Shown piece by piece: positions 7,470 to 17,000 of a DNA stretch of 61,250 nt; within the stretch, counting starts at the first letter, position 1, and each line of letters begins with the position of its first letter. The notes beneath the pieces are model-generated. The model searched no databases, was not told where the DNA came from, and saw only the letters and a program-made list of their open reading frames with translations. The stretch lies in the NCBI GenBank assembly GCA_964481005.1, contig CAYZRY010000003.1, positions 1 to 61,250 on the forward strand. Direction: 5' to 3'. The translations under genes were made by a program, and so were the position numbers. The DNA comes from CAYZRY01 sp964481005. GTDB lineage: Bacteria > Bacillota_I > Bacilli_A > RF39 > UBA660.

Positions 7470-8875
7470 TAAACCACCTTCTCTAAAACTTTCTCATTTG
7501 TCTTACTGTCAAACTCGACAACTTTATCAAGTGGCATAATCATAGTAGCTACTGGATGAACTTTTTCGATATGTTTAACATCTACGTTTAGAGCTTCAGC
7601 TTCGTCATCTAACTTAGGATAATGTCTTGAAGAAAGTTTTTGAATACTGATACTCTTAGGATTTTCTCCCTTAGAATAAACTGTCAATAGATTATCTTGA
7701 AGAACATTATTGTCATTATCAAAGATGACATCTAACATTGATGAGAAATCTTTATTATCGTTGTTTTTTCCTATTCCTTTAAAGGTACTAAGTGTCTCTT
7801 CGAGCGCCTTGACATCTTCAAGTTTTACGAACTGATCGTAGTAAGCAGTTACATCTGAAAGAGGTACGTTATACTCTGCTAAAACTGTTTTAATCTGAAT
7901 GAATTTCTCACTAGACATATTTCTCATTAGATTGTTCTTTTGTCCTTCGCTCAAGTTCATATCATCTATTCCAACATACTGATTCATACTGTAATCGACA
8001 GTTGGATCAGCTTCGACTAATTTTTCAACTACACGGACTTCTTCACTTGGGTTTTCTGTTTCTCGATAGCTTTCAGTAGCTAAAACTTCTGGTTCTTCAT
8101 CAATAACTGGTTCTGCTAAGCTTTCAGCTACAGGCTCACCTAAAACTTCCTTTTCTTCAGGAAACTCCATTGGTTTTTCTTCAGCTACTGGTGCCTCAAC
8201 TACTAGCGGTGCCACTTCTTCGGTAGGCTCTTCAAGAACTTCTGGTTCTTCTTCCTTTTCACTAGTAAGTTCTGTCTCTTCGGCTTCATCTTTGACTAAT
8301 TCTTCCGGATTTTGAACGTTTGATACCTCGACTTCAACTTCTTCGACAACAAGTTCAGTCTTTAATGAATTGATATTTTCATTTATTTTAACTAGATCTT
8401 CCAAAGTAGTATTAACTACTCTTTCATAATCTTCTTTTATTCTTGGCAATATTGCCTCAATTGCTTCATTTTCAGCATTAATTTCGATTAACTGTTGATT
8501 AGTAAAATTAATCTTGTCGTTTATCTGCGTCTTTTTATTATTTAAACGACTAATAATCTCTTCTTTTTTAACTGATGCATCTTTGGCCATGTTCTCAAGT
8601 TCACTTGCATCTAGAAGTTCATATCCCCCGCTTAATCCTTTGATTTCAGTAATATGATTTTCGACTGCTTTATAATTTTCTGAAACGGTATTAAACTCTT
8701 CGTCTAATTTTATTAACTCATCATTAAAAGCTGTAACATCTTCATTTAGAGTTACTACTCTAAGACTGTTACTCTCTTGTTTTTCTTGATACTTTTTATT
8801 AGTGTTTTGGTATGATTCTTGAAGTGTTTTAACTCCTGCTTCTACCTCACTAATTAGATCGACTATTCTTTCCAT
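7469..8875 (-). CDS. Uncharacterised cytoplasmic protein with coiled coil and acidic linker, 468 aa
   Basis: No family recognised. Three regions are visible. Residues about 1-190 are predicted coiled coil (VETGVKTLQESYQ-type heptads, many Glu/Lys/Asn). Residues about 195-295 form a low-complexity, acidic, Pro/Val/Glu-rich linker with repeated PEVLEEPTEE-like units. The rest is a folded helical C-terminal domain (NLSEGQKNNLMRNMSSEKF ... SSMLDVIFDNDNNVL). There is no signal peptide. It has its own promoter (8900-8928) and ribosome binding site AGGAGAGG. It forms a two-gene operon with the 93-residue gene, next to the secreted-protein locus, and could be a scaffold; this is not demonstrated. Confidence 0.75.
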   Translation of the reverse strand: MERIVDLISEVEAGVKTLQESYQNTNKKYQEKQESNSLRVVTLNEDVTAFNDELIKLDEEFNTVSENYKAVENHITEIKGLSGGYELLDASELENMAKDASVKKEEIISRLNNKKTQINDKINFTNQQLIEINAENEAIEAILPRIKEDYERVVNTTLEDLVKINENINSLKTELVVEEVEVEVSNVQNPEELVKDEAEETELTSEKEEEPEVLEEPTEEVAPLVVEAPVAEEKPMEFPEEKEVLGEPVAESLAEPVIDEEPEVLATESYRETENPSEEVRVVEKLVEADPTVDYSMNQYVGIDDMNLSEGQKNNLMRNMSSEKFIQIKTVLAEYNVPLSDVTAYYDQFVKLEDVKALEETLSTFKGIGKNNDNKDFSSMLDVIFDNDNNVLQDNLLTVYSKGENPKSISIQKLSSRHYPKLDDEAEALNVDVKHIEKVHPVATMIMPLDKVVEFDSKTNEKVLEKVV

Positions 8876-8899
8876 ATTGCCTCTCCTATTCTATTAACA

Positions 8900-8928
8900 A
8901 TTATAGCAAAAGGTCCTTTCAAAGTAAA
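8900..8928 (-). promoter_or_regulatory. Extended -10 promoter
   Basis: Minus-strand TTTACT (8928-8923), 17 bp, then TATAAT (8905-8900) preceded by TGC (extended -10). It is positioned just upstream of the 468-residue gene. Confidence 0.65.
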
Positions 8929-8940
8929 GAATAGAACACA

Positions 8941-8965
8941 AAAAAAACAGAGCTTAGCTCTGTTT
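8941..8965 (-). terminator. Terminator of the AWF-type secreted protein gene
   Basis: Perfect 9-bp stem AAACAGAGC / GCTCTGTTT, loop TTA, and a T-run on the minus strand. Confidence 0.9.
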
Positions 8966-8970
8966 AATTA

Positions 8971-9963
8971 TTACGCTTCATTTGTTAATTGGAGATTGAA
9001 TATTGCGTTTCCACCTGATGCTGAGTTTTCACAGTCGACGTCTTGTCCTTCAATCCACATGTAAATTCTAATCTTAGAAATACCTTGTTGTAATGAGAAG
9101 ACTTGTGTCTTAGCTGAGAAACCAACTACAGTACTGTAATCTGGTGTAACTGGATTAACATATGCTGTTGTTCCAACTGCATCTCCGACTTTTAGGTTAA
9201 CTGTGTCAGCAAATTCAGTTTTAACTCCTGAATAAGCAAGTGGTGATGCATTCCCTGTTTCAGTAACTGTTAGTCCATATGTATCACGTGCATGAGCAAC
9301 TCCTGCTGCTGTATGAACGTCATAGTTTGGCTCCCAAACATTAACTTGTGCTGCAACTCCAGCGTTAAGTCCTTGAATTGTTGCAACTCCACTACCGATT
9401 GCAGTATTACCTAAGTGAACAAAAGCCACTCTAGCTGCATTTTTGATACCAGTATCGATTGAATCTGGGGTTGTTATTTGTGAGTTTGGTGTTAGATATA
9501 GCTGTGATGCTGCATCTGCTCTAAAGAATAGATCAAAAGCGACGAAGTCTCCAGCTATTCCTTCTACTTCTGTACTCTTAGTCGAAGATAGAATATAATC
9601 TCCGGTTACGTTTGATGTAACTGTTCCTAGATACATTTCCATCTTACCTGAAGTATCCACTGTCTTAGCCGTAGAAACCGGTCTTAAGGTAGGTGGAATC
9701 TGGTTGACACTAGAAGTGTATGTAGTTCCATGAACTGCTGTTATATCAGCAATACCAACAACTGATTTCCAGTTAGTACCGTCAGCTGATATCTGAATAC
9801 CTCCTTGTGCCTCTACATTAACTTGGATTGGTGATACTGTTACAACTTTATTGGCCGTGAACCACGCGAAAGTGGTCATACCTAAGGCACCTAATGTTGC
9901 AAACATCAGCAATAACAAGCCTAAAATACGTCTTCTTCTGTTCTTTTTACTCTTTGTACTCAT
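8971..9963 (-). CDS. Secreted SipW-substrate-like protein with C-terminal DxDC motif, 330 aa
   Basis: Predicted exported protein. A very basic N-terminus (KSKKNRRRR) is followed by a hydrophobic segment (13-29) and TFAWFT at 31-36, the AWF-type signal seen on TasA/camelysin-like proteins processed by SipW peptidases. The mature part is beta-rich with Thr/Val/Ala strands. It ends with KIRIYMWIEGQDVDCENSAS, a motif shared with two other proteins of this locus. It is a clear paralogue of the product at 21333-22298: both have GGI...WK(S/G)VVG, VNQ(I/V)P, VAFD(L/I)F.R and (Y/H)...AQ/RxTYGLT. It has its own promoter and terminator, so it can be expressed alone. Major subunit of a fibre or surface layer is plausible but unproven. 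Confidence 0.85.
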   Translation of the reverse strand: MSTKSKKNRRRRILGLLLLMFATLGALGMTTFAWFTANKVVTVSPIQVNVEAQGGIQISADGTNWKSVVGIADITAVHGTTYTSSVNQIPPTLRPVSTAKTVDTSGKMEMYLGTVTSNVTGDYILSSTKSTEVEGIAGDFVAFDLFFRADAASQLYLTPNSQITTPDSIDTGIKNAARVAFVHLGNTAIGSGVATIQGLNAGVAAQVNVWEPNYDVHTAAGVAHARDTYGLTVTETGNASPLAYSGVKTEFADTVNLKVGDAVGTTAYVNPVTPDYSTVVGFSAKTQVFSLQQGISKIRIYMWIEGQDVDCENSASGGNAIFNLQLTNEA

Positions 9964-9986
9964 TTTATTTTCTCCTATCTAAAATA

Positions 9987-10015
9987 ATATTACCAAATAA
10001 CTGTTTATCTTTCAA
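9987..10015 (-). promoter_or_regulatory. Promoter of the 330-residue secreted protein gene
   Basis: Minus-strand TTGAAA (10015-10010), 17 bp, TAATAT (9992-9987) with TGG before the -10. It lies 23 bp upstream of the start codon, with ribosome binding site AGGAGA. Confidence 0.65.
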
Positions 10016-10049
10016 TCTTTTTACTCACTTTTTACAGAAAAACTTTACA

Positions 10050-10640
10050 TTAATTAATTGTCTGTCTAGAGTCAATAATTATAAATATACTCTCTATAAT
10101 ATTTTGATATTTATAATTCTTATATATTTCATCAAAATATACTAGTAATGTATATGAATTAGTTTCGTTGTAGCGATAATCGAAAAACTTTTTCGGAGCC
10201 TTTAGCTCTCTAAAGTATGTTCCGTGAGTATCGGTTACAACTTCATTTGAATAAATTATATTTTGGGCCGTCGAACTATTGTAATCTTCGTTGACATACA
10301 GTTCATAGCGCAGTTCTAAATTGGTCGTAGCTTTGACCATCAAGTCATATTCGAGCGATACTTCGGCTCTTTTACCATCCTTATTATTAGAAATAGTAAA
10401 ATTGTAAATATATGGTTGACTCCGCGGGACAATATCAGGCAGTCTGACATCTAAATACTGATACGATGTATCTAGGACATAGTAAGCAACACTAGTATTT
10501 AGATTAGAGTCCGCTGATGACTCATATTTCGACAAGCTCATTGGTACAATTACCAGAAGCATTAGCAAGACGATGAAGAGAACAATGACTGTCGATAAAT
10601 TGTTTTTACTTTTTTCTTTTTTTACTACTCTTGTCTTCAT
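10050..10640 (-). CDS. Membrane-anchored or secreted camelysin-like protein, 196 aa
   Basis: I take the start at 10640 (MKTRVVKKEKSKNN), which follows GAGGGA and overlaps the signal-peptidase gene by 35 bp. A longer reading would begin far inside that gene without a ribosome binding site. One hydrophobic segment (about 16-35) ends in SLSKYESSADS, resembling the Lys-Tyr cleavage region of TasA/camelysin precursors. The extracytoplasmic domain is beta-rich and Tyr/Asn-rich (LPDIVPRSQPYIYNFTISNN and VSLEYDLMVKA), like the Ig-like fold of that family. Adjacent to its presumed processing peptidase. Family assignment is inferred from pattern. Confidence 0.75.
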   Translation of the reverse strand: MKTRVVKKEKSKNNLSTVIVLFIVLLMLLVIVPMSLSKYESSADSNLNTSVAYYVLDTSYQYLDVRLPDIVPRSQPYIYNFTISNNKDGKRAEVSLEYDLMVKATTNLELRYELYVNEDYNSSTAQNIIYSNEVVTDTHGTYFRELKAPKKFFDYRYNETNSYTLLVYFDEIYKNYKYQNIIESIFIIIDSRQTIN

Positions 10641-11193
10641 CTTTTCCCTCAATGATAGAATCCCTAGTAATTCTAAAATCTCTATATTTATAATACTGAC
10701 TCTTAGTCCAGTCTTTAAAGCTATCATTAAATAAAAGTAAAGTAATAATGAGAAGTACAAATACTTGTGGTGTCAGTAAAACTTTTTTCCAAATACCAAG
10801 TTTTTTAAACTGTTTGACAACCTTTCCAACGACGACATCTTTTCTGACTGGTTCATCACCGATGTTGTTGGCATCTCCCTTGGCAATATAAAGATTTTCT
10901 CTGACGGCTGTAACACGGTGAGTGATAAAGACATTGCCCTTTTTATAGGTAATTATCTCTCCGACTTTGGCCTGATTACCTATTTTGACAATTATCACAT
11001 CATCTGTTTCAATCGTCGGAGCCATACTGTTTGTTACAACGACAAAGAAAGTATAACCAAAGATATTAGTATGATCTTTCTTCAATAATTTTAACTGAAC
11101 AAAATTAGTTAAAACAATAAAGGAAACAAACACAATTAAAACAATAAGTATATACTTAACTATTGCAATAATTGTATTGACTGTTTCCTTCAT
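10606..11193 (-). CDS. sipW: SipW-type (ER/archaeal-type, S26B) signal peptidase I
   Basis: Membrane serine protease that removes signal peptides from TasA/camelysin-like substrates. The N-terminal membrane segment is at about 8-30, the catalytic Ser56 lies in VVVTNSMAPTIETDD, and the second catalytic residue is His92 in ITHRVTAV (a Ser/His dyad, replacing the Ser/Lys of ordinary bacterial peptidases). AKGDANN follows at 105, and a C-terminal hydrophobic segment is at about 137-156 with a highly charged tail. The 195 residues match SipW. It overlaps the next gene and lies next to three camelysin-like genes, consistent with a dedicated peptidase. Confidence 0.93.
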   Translation of the reverse strand: MKETVNTIIAIVKYILIVLIVFVSFIVLTNFVQLKLLKKDHTNIFGYTFFVVVTNSMAPTIETDDVIIVKIGNQAKVGEIITYKKGNVFITHRVTAVRENLYIAKGDANNIGDEPVRKDVVVGKVVKQFKKLGIWKKVLLTPQVFVLLIITLLLFNDSFKDWTKSQYYKYRDFRITRDSIIEGKDEDKSSKKRKK

Positions 11194-11199
11194 ACTAAC

Positions 11200-11781
11200 C
11201 TACCCCACGTATTGACTTAGTTTAACGCTAATTGGAACGTCTAGGAAGGGACTTTCCATCCCGACAAACTTCGAATCATTGACACTGTTGTTATCATCAT
11301 TTTCCCAAACGAAGTCAACTCTTATCTTTTCTTGTTTAGCAGCTAGAACATCTGCTAATAATATGATTCCTTTATATGAACCATCAGGTTCAGGACTAAT
11401 CACTGTACCTGCTTCATTTTTAACACTACTTATATATATTTTATCATTATTTAAATTGGCAAAATCCATCGTAACTTGATACTCTAGTGAAACTTCTGTT
11501 CCACTGGGATCAATAATTATTTCAAAATATGCCGAAGAACCTGGCGCAGCTTTACCTGGCAAGGTTGTATCGTTATTAATCCAATTTACTGTTGGAACTA
11601 AAAATGAATGGTTAGCACCTGTAACTTCACTTGCATTTATTTTAATTTGCCACTTGGCTAAATCACTTATCGCTGGCGAAGTAATATTACTTTCAAAAAG
11701 TCCAAAAGTATTTACATAGGCAAATATTTGGAGTAATAACAAAAGAAAAAAACTTGTTACAAGCAGTTTTCTTCTCGTCAT
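11200..11781 (-). CDS. Camelysin/TasA-like secreted protein, 193 aa
   Basis: Putative SipW substrate. The signal segment (about 5-24) leads into NTFGLFES, then AKWQIKINASEVTG, GKAAPGSSAYFEIIIDPSGTEVSLEYQVTMDF, the pattern of small TasA-like proteins in related genomes. The fold is beta-rich, with no transmembrane segment after the signal and no cysteine. The paralogue at 29295-29885 shows the same order (IARWQIVVNGQDV, APRSVAYFDLVLDYS, SFEYNIVTT). It starts 2 bp after the inactive peptidase-like gene and is followed closely by sipW. Extracellular fibre or matrix component is inference. Confidence 0.85.
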   Translation of the reverse strand: MTRRKLLVTSFFLLLLLQIFAYVNTFGLFESNITSPAISDLAKWQIKINASEVTGANHSFLVPTVNWINNDTTLPGKAAPGSSAYFEIIIDPSGTEVSLEYQVTMDFANLNNDKIYISSVKNEAGTVISPEPDGSYKGIILLADVLAAKQEKIRVDFVWENDDNNSVNDSKFVGMESPFLDVPISVKLSQYVG

Positions 11782-11783
11782 GA

Positions 11784-12350
11784 TTATTTCTTTGCCCTTT
11801 TAAGTTCTTGTAATAGTAGATATAGTTGATACAAGAATAGCACTAGAATTGGCAAGATTACTGCAAATAGGAATACCCATTTAGATGATAACAATCCTAT
11901 GACCGCACCAATTGCTGGATAAACTTTAACATCATCAGCTCTACCAATTACATTTTCTTGTGCTAGTAGATAATCCATCGATTGATCTCCAGCTTTTTCA
12001 CTTTTAGATCTAACTGGCATAATGAATGTATTATCACCATTTGGATTACTATTAACCATCTTAACTTTACTGTAGTAAACTACATCTTTTTGATCTTTAG
12101 TACCTGTGTAATAGAAAAATATAGCATCATTAGTTCTAATTTCTTTATTAGCCGTCTTATTAACTACTACTAGATCTCCCTTTTTAAAATCTTCGACACC
12201 TAATTTACCGTTCATAATAAGCACTGTTTTATTACCAAACTCTGCTACATTATACTGATTGTAATTAAGTAGATAGACCGTAAGTAGTACATCTATTAGT
12301 ACGACTAAAGTAACTACTATCCATAATATATATTTTCCGATTTTTTTCAT
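11784..12350 (-). CDS. Signal-peptidase-like membrane protein lacking the catalytic dyad
   Basis: Topology and strand order match SipW: N-terminal membrane helix (about 6-28), beta domain with GDLVVVNK, and C-terminal membrane helix (about 145-170) with a basic tail (ELKRAKK). At the place of NSM the sequence reads MNGKL (46-50), and in place of THRV it reads YYSKVKMV, so neither Ser nor His of the dyad is present. It is therefore probably not a protease. A homologue with the same loss is at 23126-23641 (shared IG..., LLSS/LLTTS, LP...F.YQL). The start at 12350 follows GAGG; an in-frame GTG 6 bp earlier is inside the binding site. It may be a chaperone or anchor for subunits. Confidence 0.8.
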   Translation of the reverse strand: MKKIGKYILWIVVTLVVLIDVLLTVYLLNYNQYNVAEFGNKTVLIMNGKLGVEDFKKGDLVVVNKTANKEIRTNDAIFFYYTGTKDQKDVVYYSKVKMVNSNPNGDNTFIMPVRSKSEKAGDQSMDYLLAQENVIGRADDVKVYPAIGAVIGLLSSKWVFLFAVILPILVLFLYQLYLLLQELKRAKK

Positions 12351-12367
12351 AGACACCTCACTATATG

Positions 12368-12397
12368 ATTATATCATAACTTTTTTTATTTATTCAA
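12368..12397 (-). promoter_or_regulatory. Internal promoter of the left arm
   Basis: Minus-strand TTGAAT (12397-12392), 18 bp, extended -10 TGATATAAT (12376-12368). It would drive the inactive peptidase-like, camelysin-like, sipW and 196-residue genes separately from the giant-protein genes. Confidence 0.6.
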
Positions 12398-13904
12398 CTT
12401 TATTTAATACGTTAATTAACTTTATATATGCATCTATTTGATTGATATCAAAATCATCAATGTTTTTTAAATCATAATAAGTACATAGTTTTTCAGTTTT
12501 AACAATTAAGTCTGGTAATGTATCGGCATTTAATTTAATTGATTCTAGTTTTAAGTTATCTAGTTTATATTTATCTAGAATGATTCTAGATATATCATGT
12601 TCTTTTAAAACTTCGAGGTTATTGACTAGATTGACATATGGGTTTAGATAAAGATTTTTTAATCTTTCTAAATCGTTAGTCTTTTGAATCTCCCCTTCTT
12701 TATCACGGAACTCTTTAGATATTTTTAGGTAGTATCCGTAATATGAAGATAGGAATAAGATTAGATCTAAGATTTTAGATTCAGTATTGATGTTATCAAC
12801 AAGTGCTTCTTTATAGTAGAGCTCTTCATGTTCTTCGAAGAGATTACTTATTTTAGCAATTAGTTCATCAGTATTGTTTTTCTTTTTCTTAAAACGTTGT
12901 TGGAGTTTCTTTTCAACAGCAAATATCTCTTTTATTTTCTTAGAACTCTCAGTCTTTGGTTTACCAAATAAACCACGAGATTTTTTAGCTGTATTACCAT
13001 CAGTTTTAATCAAAGCACTGACCTTGTCGATAACTTCTTTAAATTCTAAGTAACTAGCATATTCTTTGAGAATATCTCTGAAACTGTTAATTGTTCTTCC
13101 GAAATCATTGACGTCTCCGCGAATAAGTTCATTAGCCAGTTTATCGATATTAGCTGGCAGATAATCTTTGATATTTAATGTTCCATCGGTAAATTTAGCG
13201 ACAAACAATTTCTTGTTACTGTTTTCCGAAGCATTGTTTTGAGTGACCCCTGCTTGATACTCTTTGATAACCTGAGTATGAGACTTATCTATCTCTTTTT
13301 GTAAGTGTTTGACATAATTATCAAAAGTCTTTTGGTGACGATAGTATAAAGTCTTAAAGTTCAGTTTAATATCTCTGATAATATTTGGATTTTTCCAGTA
13401 ATATTCTTCAAAATATGGTTTTAATGTTTCGGTTGTATCTTCGGAGTTGATAGCTGAAAAGACTGCCTGCATGTAGAGATTTTGATATTCGTTGTAGAAA
13501 AAATCATTGCTACTTAATTTAACTCCGGCATGAGTATAGATATTGATCAAAGCGATAATACATTCATTAAATCTTTCAAAATTAGAACGGTAGAACTTAT
13601 CTAAGTGATGAAATATCTCATCGAGACCTAACTTTTCATATGCAGTGTTAACAGGATCTGTCACTTTGATAGCTTCCTCTAAATCTTCGATGCTAACTAT
13701 TTCAAGTGGTTCGACATTAATTGAGTTTTCAAAGTTAATACGACGCTGTTTCATCTCTTCGATAAGAGCTAATTTTTCCTGATTATATTCAGCAAAAATC
13801 TTATTAGCTTCGCTAATATAATGTCTCTTGTCATCATCAGTTACTTTAGGTAAAGCTGAAAGTATTTCTTCAGAAAGGTTTATTTTTTCAATGATATCAG
13901 TCAT
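12390..13904 (-). CDS. Uncharacterised cytoplasmic helical protein, 504 aa
   Basis: No family recognised and no membrane segment. It is almost entirely helical, Lys/Glu/Asn/Tyr-rich, with a basic low-complexity insert near residue 310-345 (KSRGLFGKPKTESSKK ... RFKKKKNN). ATG 13904 overlaps the stop region of the upstream 39-residue ORF and has GAGGAGGG 6 bp upstream, so translation is probably coupled. Position between the giant surface protein and the secretion genes suggests an inner-face partner of the same machine, perhaps the left-arm counterpart of the 318-residue protein at 24548. No direct similarity is obvious by eye. Confidence 0.75.
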   Translation of the reverse strand: MTDIIEKINLSEEILSALPKVTDDDKRHYISEANKIFAEYNQEKLALIEEMKQRRINFENSINVEPLEIVSIEDLEEAIKVTDPVNTAYEKLGLDEIFHHLDKFYRSNFERFNECIIALINIYTHAGVKLSSNDFFYNEYQNLYMQAVFSAINSEDTTETLKPYFEEYYWKNPNIIRDIKLNFKTLYYRHQKTFDNYVKHLQKEIDKSHTQVIKEYQAGVTQNNASENSNKKLFVAKFTDGTLNIKDYLPANIDKLANELIRGDVNDFGRTINSFRDILKEYASYLEFKEVIDKVSALIKTDGNTAKKSRGLFGKPKTESSKKIKEIFAVEKKLQQRFKKKKNNTDELIAKISNLFEEHEELYYKEALVDNINTESKILDLILFLSSYYGYYLKISKEFRDKEGEIQKTNDLERLKNLYLNPYVNLVNNLEVLKEHDISRIILDKYKLDNLKLESIKLNADTLPDLIVKTEKLCTYYDLKNIDDFDINQIDAYIKLINVLNKVE

Positions 13905-14016
13905 TTAAACCCTCCTCAAGTGTCTTGATTTCCTGCTCTAGTTTTTTGAGAAATTCTTCAATTTTGCTATACCTATTAACCAGTTCATCGGTTGTTAAAT
14001 TAATTATCTCTTCCAC
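13897..14016 (-). CDS. Small 39-residue coiled-coil ORF (easily missed)
   Basis: GTG start at 14016 with AAGGAGTAA upstream; the ribosome binding site overlaps the stop of the giant gene. It reads MEEIINLTTDELVNRYSKIE, then a helix-rich continuation to TGA at 13897. The protein is highly charged with heptad leucines/isoleucines (one coiled coil, about residues 10-36). Its stop overlaps the ATG of the 504-residue gene by 8 bp, so all three genes look translationally coupled. Length and coupling favour a real small subunit, but a coupling-only ORF cannot be excluded. Confidence 0.65.
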   Translation of the reverse strand: MEEIINLTTDELVNRYSKIEEFLKKLEQEIKTLEEGLND

Positions 14017-14026
14017 TTGTTACTCC

Positions 14027-17000
14027 TTATCTTATTACAATATAATTATACACTTCTCCGATAAAATTGCTACCATCATATAGAGAAAATGTTACACGGT
14101 ATGTTCCTGTTACGAGATTTTCTTTTAAATATAAGTAGTATGTTTGCTTGTCAAATAGTGTATTAGATAGTAAATATTCATACTTTCCAGCTGTACCTAT
14201 CGGTGCATATGAGTGAGTTATATAGTTTGAAATATCTACTGCTTGATAGTTTAGTGAATGTACTTGGTCATACATTCTTCGTTTTAATGACAGTCTCAAA
14301 TTAGGACTTGCTAGTCCTGAAGCATAGTCGATGTTAAAGATCATGACATTGCTATCATTCATTGTTTTACCAGTAGTACTGTCGATGGTCATCTGTCTAT
14401 CAGTAAGAGTTGATTTAAGACCATAGATATTATTTAAAATATTTAGAGTTACTTCTTTGGTATCTGATGAAAGTAGTCCATAGTAAATACCATCAGCTGA
14501 ACCAAAAGACTCTACTTTAATCTTGTATGTTCCCGACTGCAGATTAGAATTCAATGTATCTAGCACTATTTTTGAAGATACATTGGCGATAGTCGGAGCA
14601 ATGTTGATACGGGTTGTTCCATCCATACGCGGATAGTAAGTTATACCACCAACAGTGAAAGTTACTCCCAGTAAACTCGCTCCATTTAACTGATTGTTAT
14701 TTGAATCATACATAGTTAACTTGATACCTAACTTTTTATCGTAGTATGTCGTATCGTGAATTGTTACACCATTTACAGTTGGCTGAATAAAGTTAGTTGT
14801 AACATTTAGATTAGTTGCTTCCTTAATATATATATTGTTCTTACTTAATGCTGCGGTTATTTCAATTAGAGCATCTGCTTCATCATAAATGTTATAAGTC
14901 AAATTACTGTAATGGATACCGAGAACTCCAATAATCGTTTGGTTTTCATTATTACGTAGTTCAATTAGAAGCGTCTGATCAAGTTTGTTTTCGGTTATTT
15001 CACTTTCTCCGTAATCGACAATAAAGACAAACTCTTCACTGACAATTCGCAGATCTGATTTGTAATAGACACTGTTTTGATATACATCATCATAGTTATT
15101 ATTAGTCGAAGTTGAACCCATTTTGATAAATCTAGATAGTGGATAAGAAGCTTCATTGTGCTGAGCAAACTCTGTTAATGAAGCAGCGTAATCAGCAGCA
15201 TTTACTACGTAGTAATAATATGTTGGGGTTGCCGTCGTAAAGTCCATCATGGTAATTTTGGTATTTTCTGGAAGGGCAAATGATGATACGAGATTACGAT
15301 GGTATCCTGTTTTATAAATGTTATCGGTATTATCGATAAACAGTGAATAGTATGTACTTAGTTTTGAATTGTCCGTAATATCTGTTTTAGTCGATACAAA
15401 GACTTCGTGGACTTCTCCAGAAGTCATCGCACCCTCATACTCGTTAGATGAGTATAGAGCTCTCGATAAATTGATATTGATATTGACACGTGTTACTTCG
15501 TTATTTAAATCATCGATTGGTTTAATAGCCATCAAGTGGACTACTACTGTTCCGATGTTACCGGCTGTCTCTAAGTTTTTAGAGTGATATAAGTTAAACA
15601 GTAAACTCGGAACGGTGGTTGAGTTTTCACTTTGATAATCTAGCGTTCCTTGTGGAAGCGGCTGACTAGTTAGAAACTGTGTTTCACCGAAAGTAATCCA
15701 TCCAGTACGACTACTCTTCATTGTAAGTCCCATGACGCTGTCGGCTGTTCCATCAGCTGATATACGTGGAATATCATTGCGATCGATAAGTTGGAAACCA
15801 CCAGGAAGACCAGCATAATTGACACCAATTACTGAGAAAACAGTATTTGGATCAGGTGAGTTGATAAGTGGCAACTCGTAAGTTCCTAGGGTTGAGAAAC
15901 GTGAGGCAATCAAGTTGACATCGTAAGATGAAACGGCTTCACCAATAACCCACATATAATAGTTAGATGCTTCTGGAGTTGGTTCGATATATTTTACTTC
16001 GACAATTCCTTCGCTTTCTTCATTTTGATAGTTACTGTAAAAACCATCGACAGTAATATCATGATTTAATACGTGACTTCCAAGTACATAAGAACCACTT
16101 GAGAAAGCATAGAACTCACCAGGAGCAACTGTATCACCTTGATTGTAACTACGATTGTAGAAAGCTTCGACAGTATTTCCGTCTCCACTTCTCATATACA
16201 TCCCAAAGAAAGTCATTCCTGAAACAACTCCGTATGAAGTAACTGCTTCATTAGTGGCTATATTGATATTTACGCCCTCTTTAGCATAGAGTCTATTATT
16301 GACATTTTTACTTACTGTTCCATTATCGATAGTAACTGCTGCTTTAACATTATTAGTTGTATCAACGACACTGGTAAACTTTTCAACAAGGTTTGTTCCT
16401 GTTTCTAAATAAATAGTTGAATTATTACTTAGTTTTAGTTCTTTAATACGGGATAAACTAAATAGTACATTCGAATATTCATTAGTTCTATCGGTTGCTC
16501 CGAACAGTTCTAAATACGAATTGTCGAGTACGACTAAATTAGCTCTTTGAATCGAAGTATTACGTTTATGACTAGAAGCTGTTCCGTAATTATTGATAAA
16601 TATTCTACTTACTCCGGTTGTTGATGATGCGTTACCACTTCCAAAGATAGATCCACCAATTGAGATATCATTAGTTGTCGTATTATCGATATTGATATCT
16701 ATTCCCTTAGTTACACTGATAAATGAGAAGTCGTAAGTTTCACTACCACTAGCATTGGCTTCTCCTCCGCCAAAGACTGTTCCACCAATTGTGATTTTGG
16801 CGTTTTGTAAACTGGCGATATTTCCGATATTTACTTCGGTTGTTCCATAAACGACCGAGGTATTGGCACCGCCATATACATTTTTACCAATAGTTGCTCC
16901 GGCAATATTGACGATACTCGATGAATTGTTCTGTTCCGAGCTTCCTGTTTCTGCAGCATTTCCTCCACCGAAAACATGATCACCAATATTAGTTGTTCCT

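Noticed and set aside
10641..10760. Longer N-terminus for the 196-residue protein
   Set aside because: It would lie wholly inside the signal-peptidase gene without a ribosome binding site; GAGGGA supports 10640.
13905..14026. Empty intergenic gap after the giant gene
   Set aside because: It is filled by the 39-residue ORF with its own ribosome binding site.
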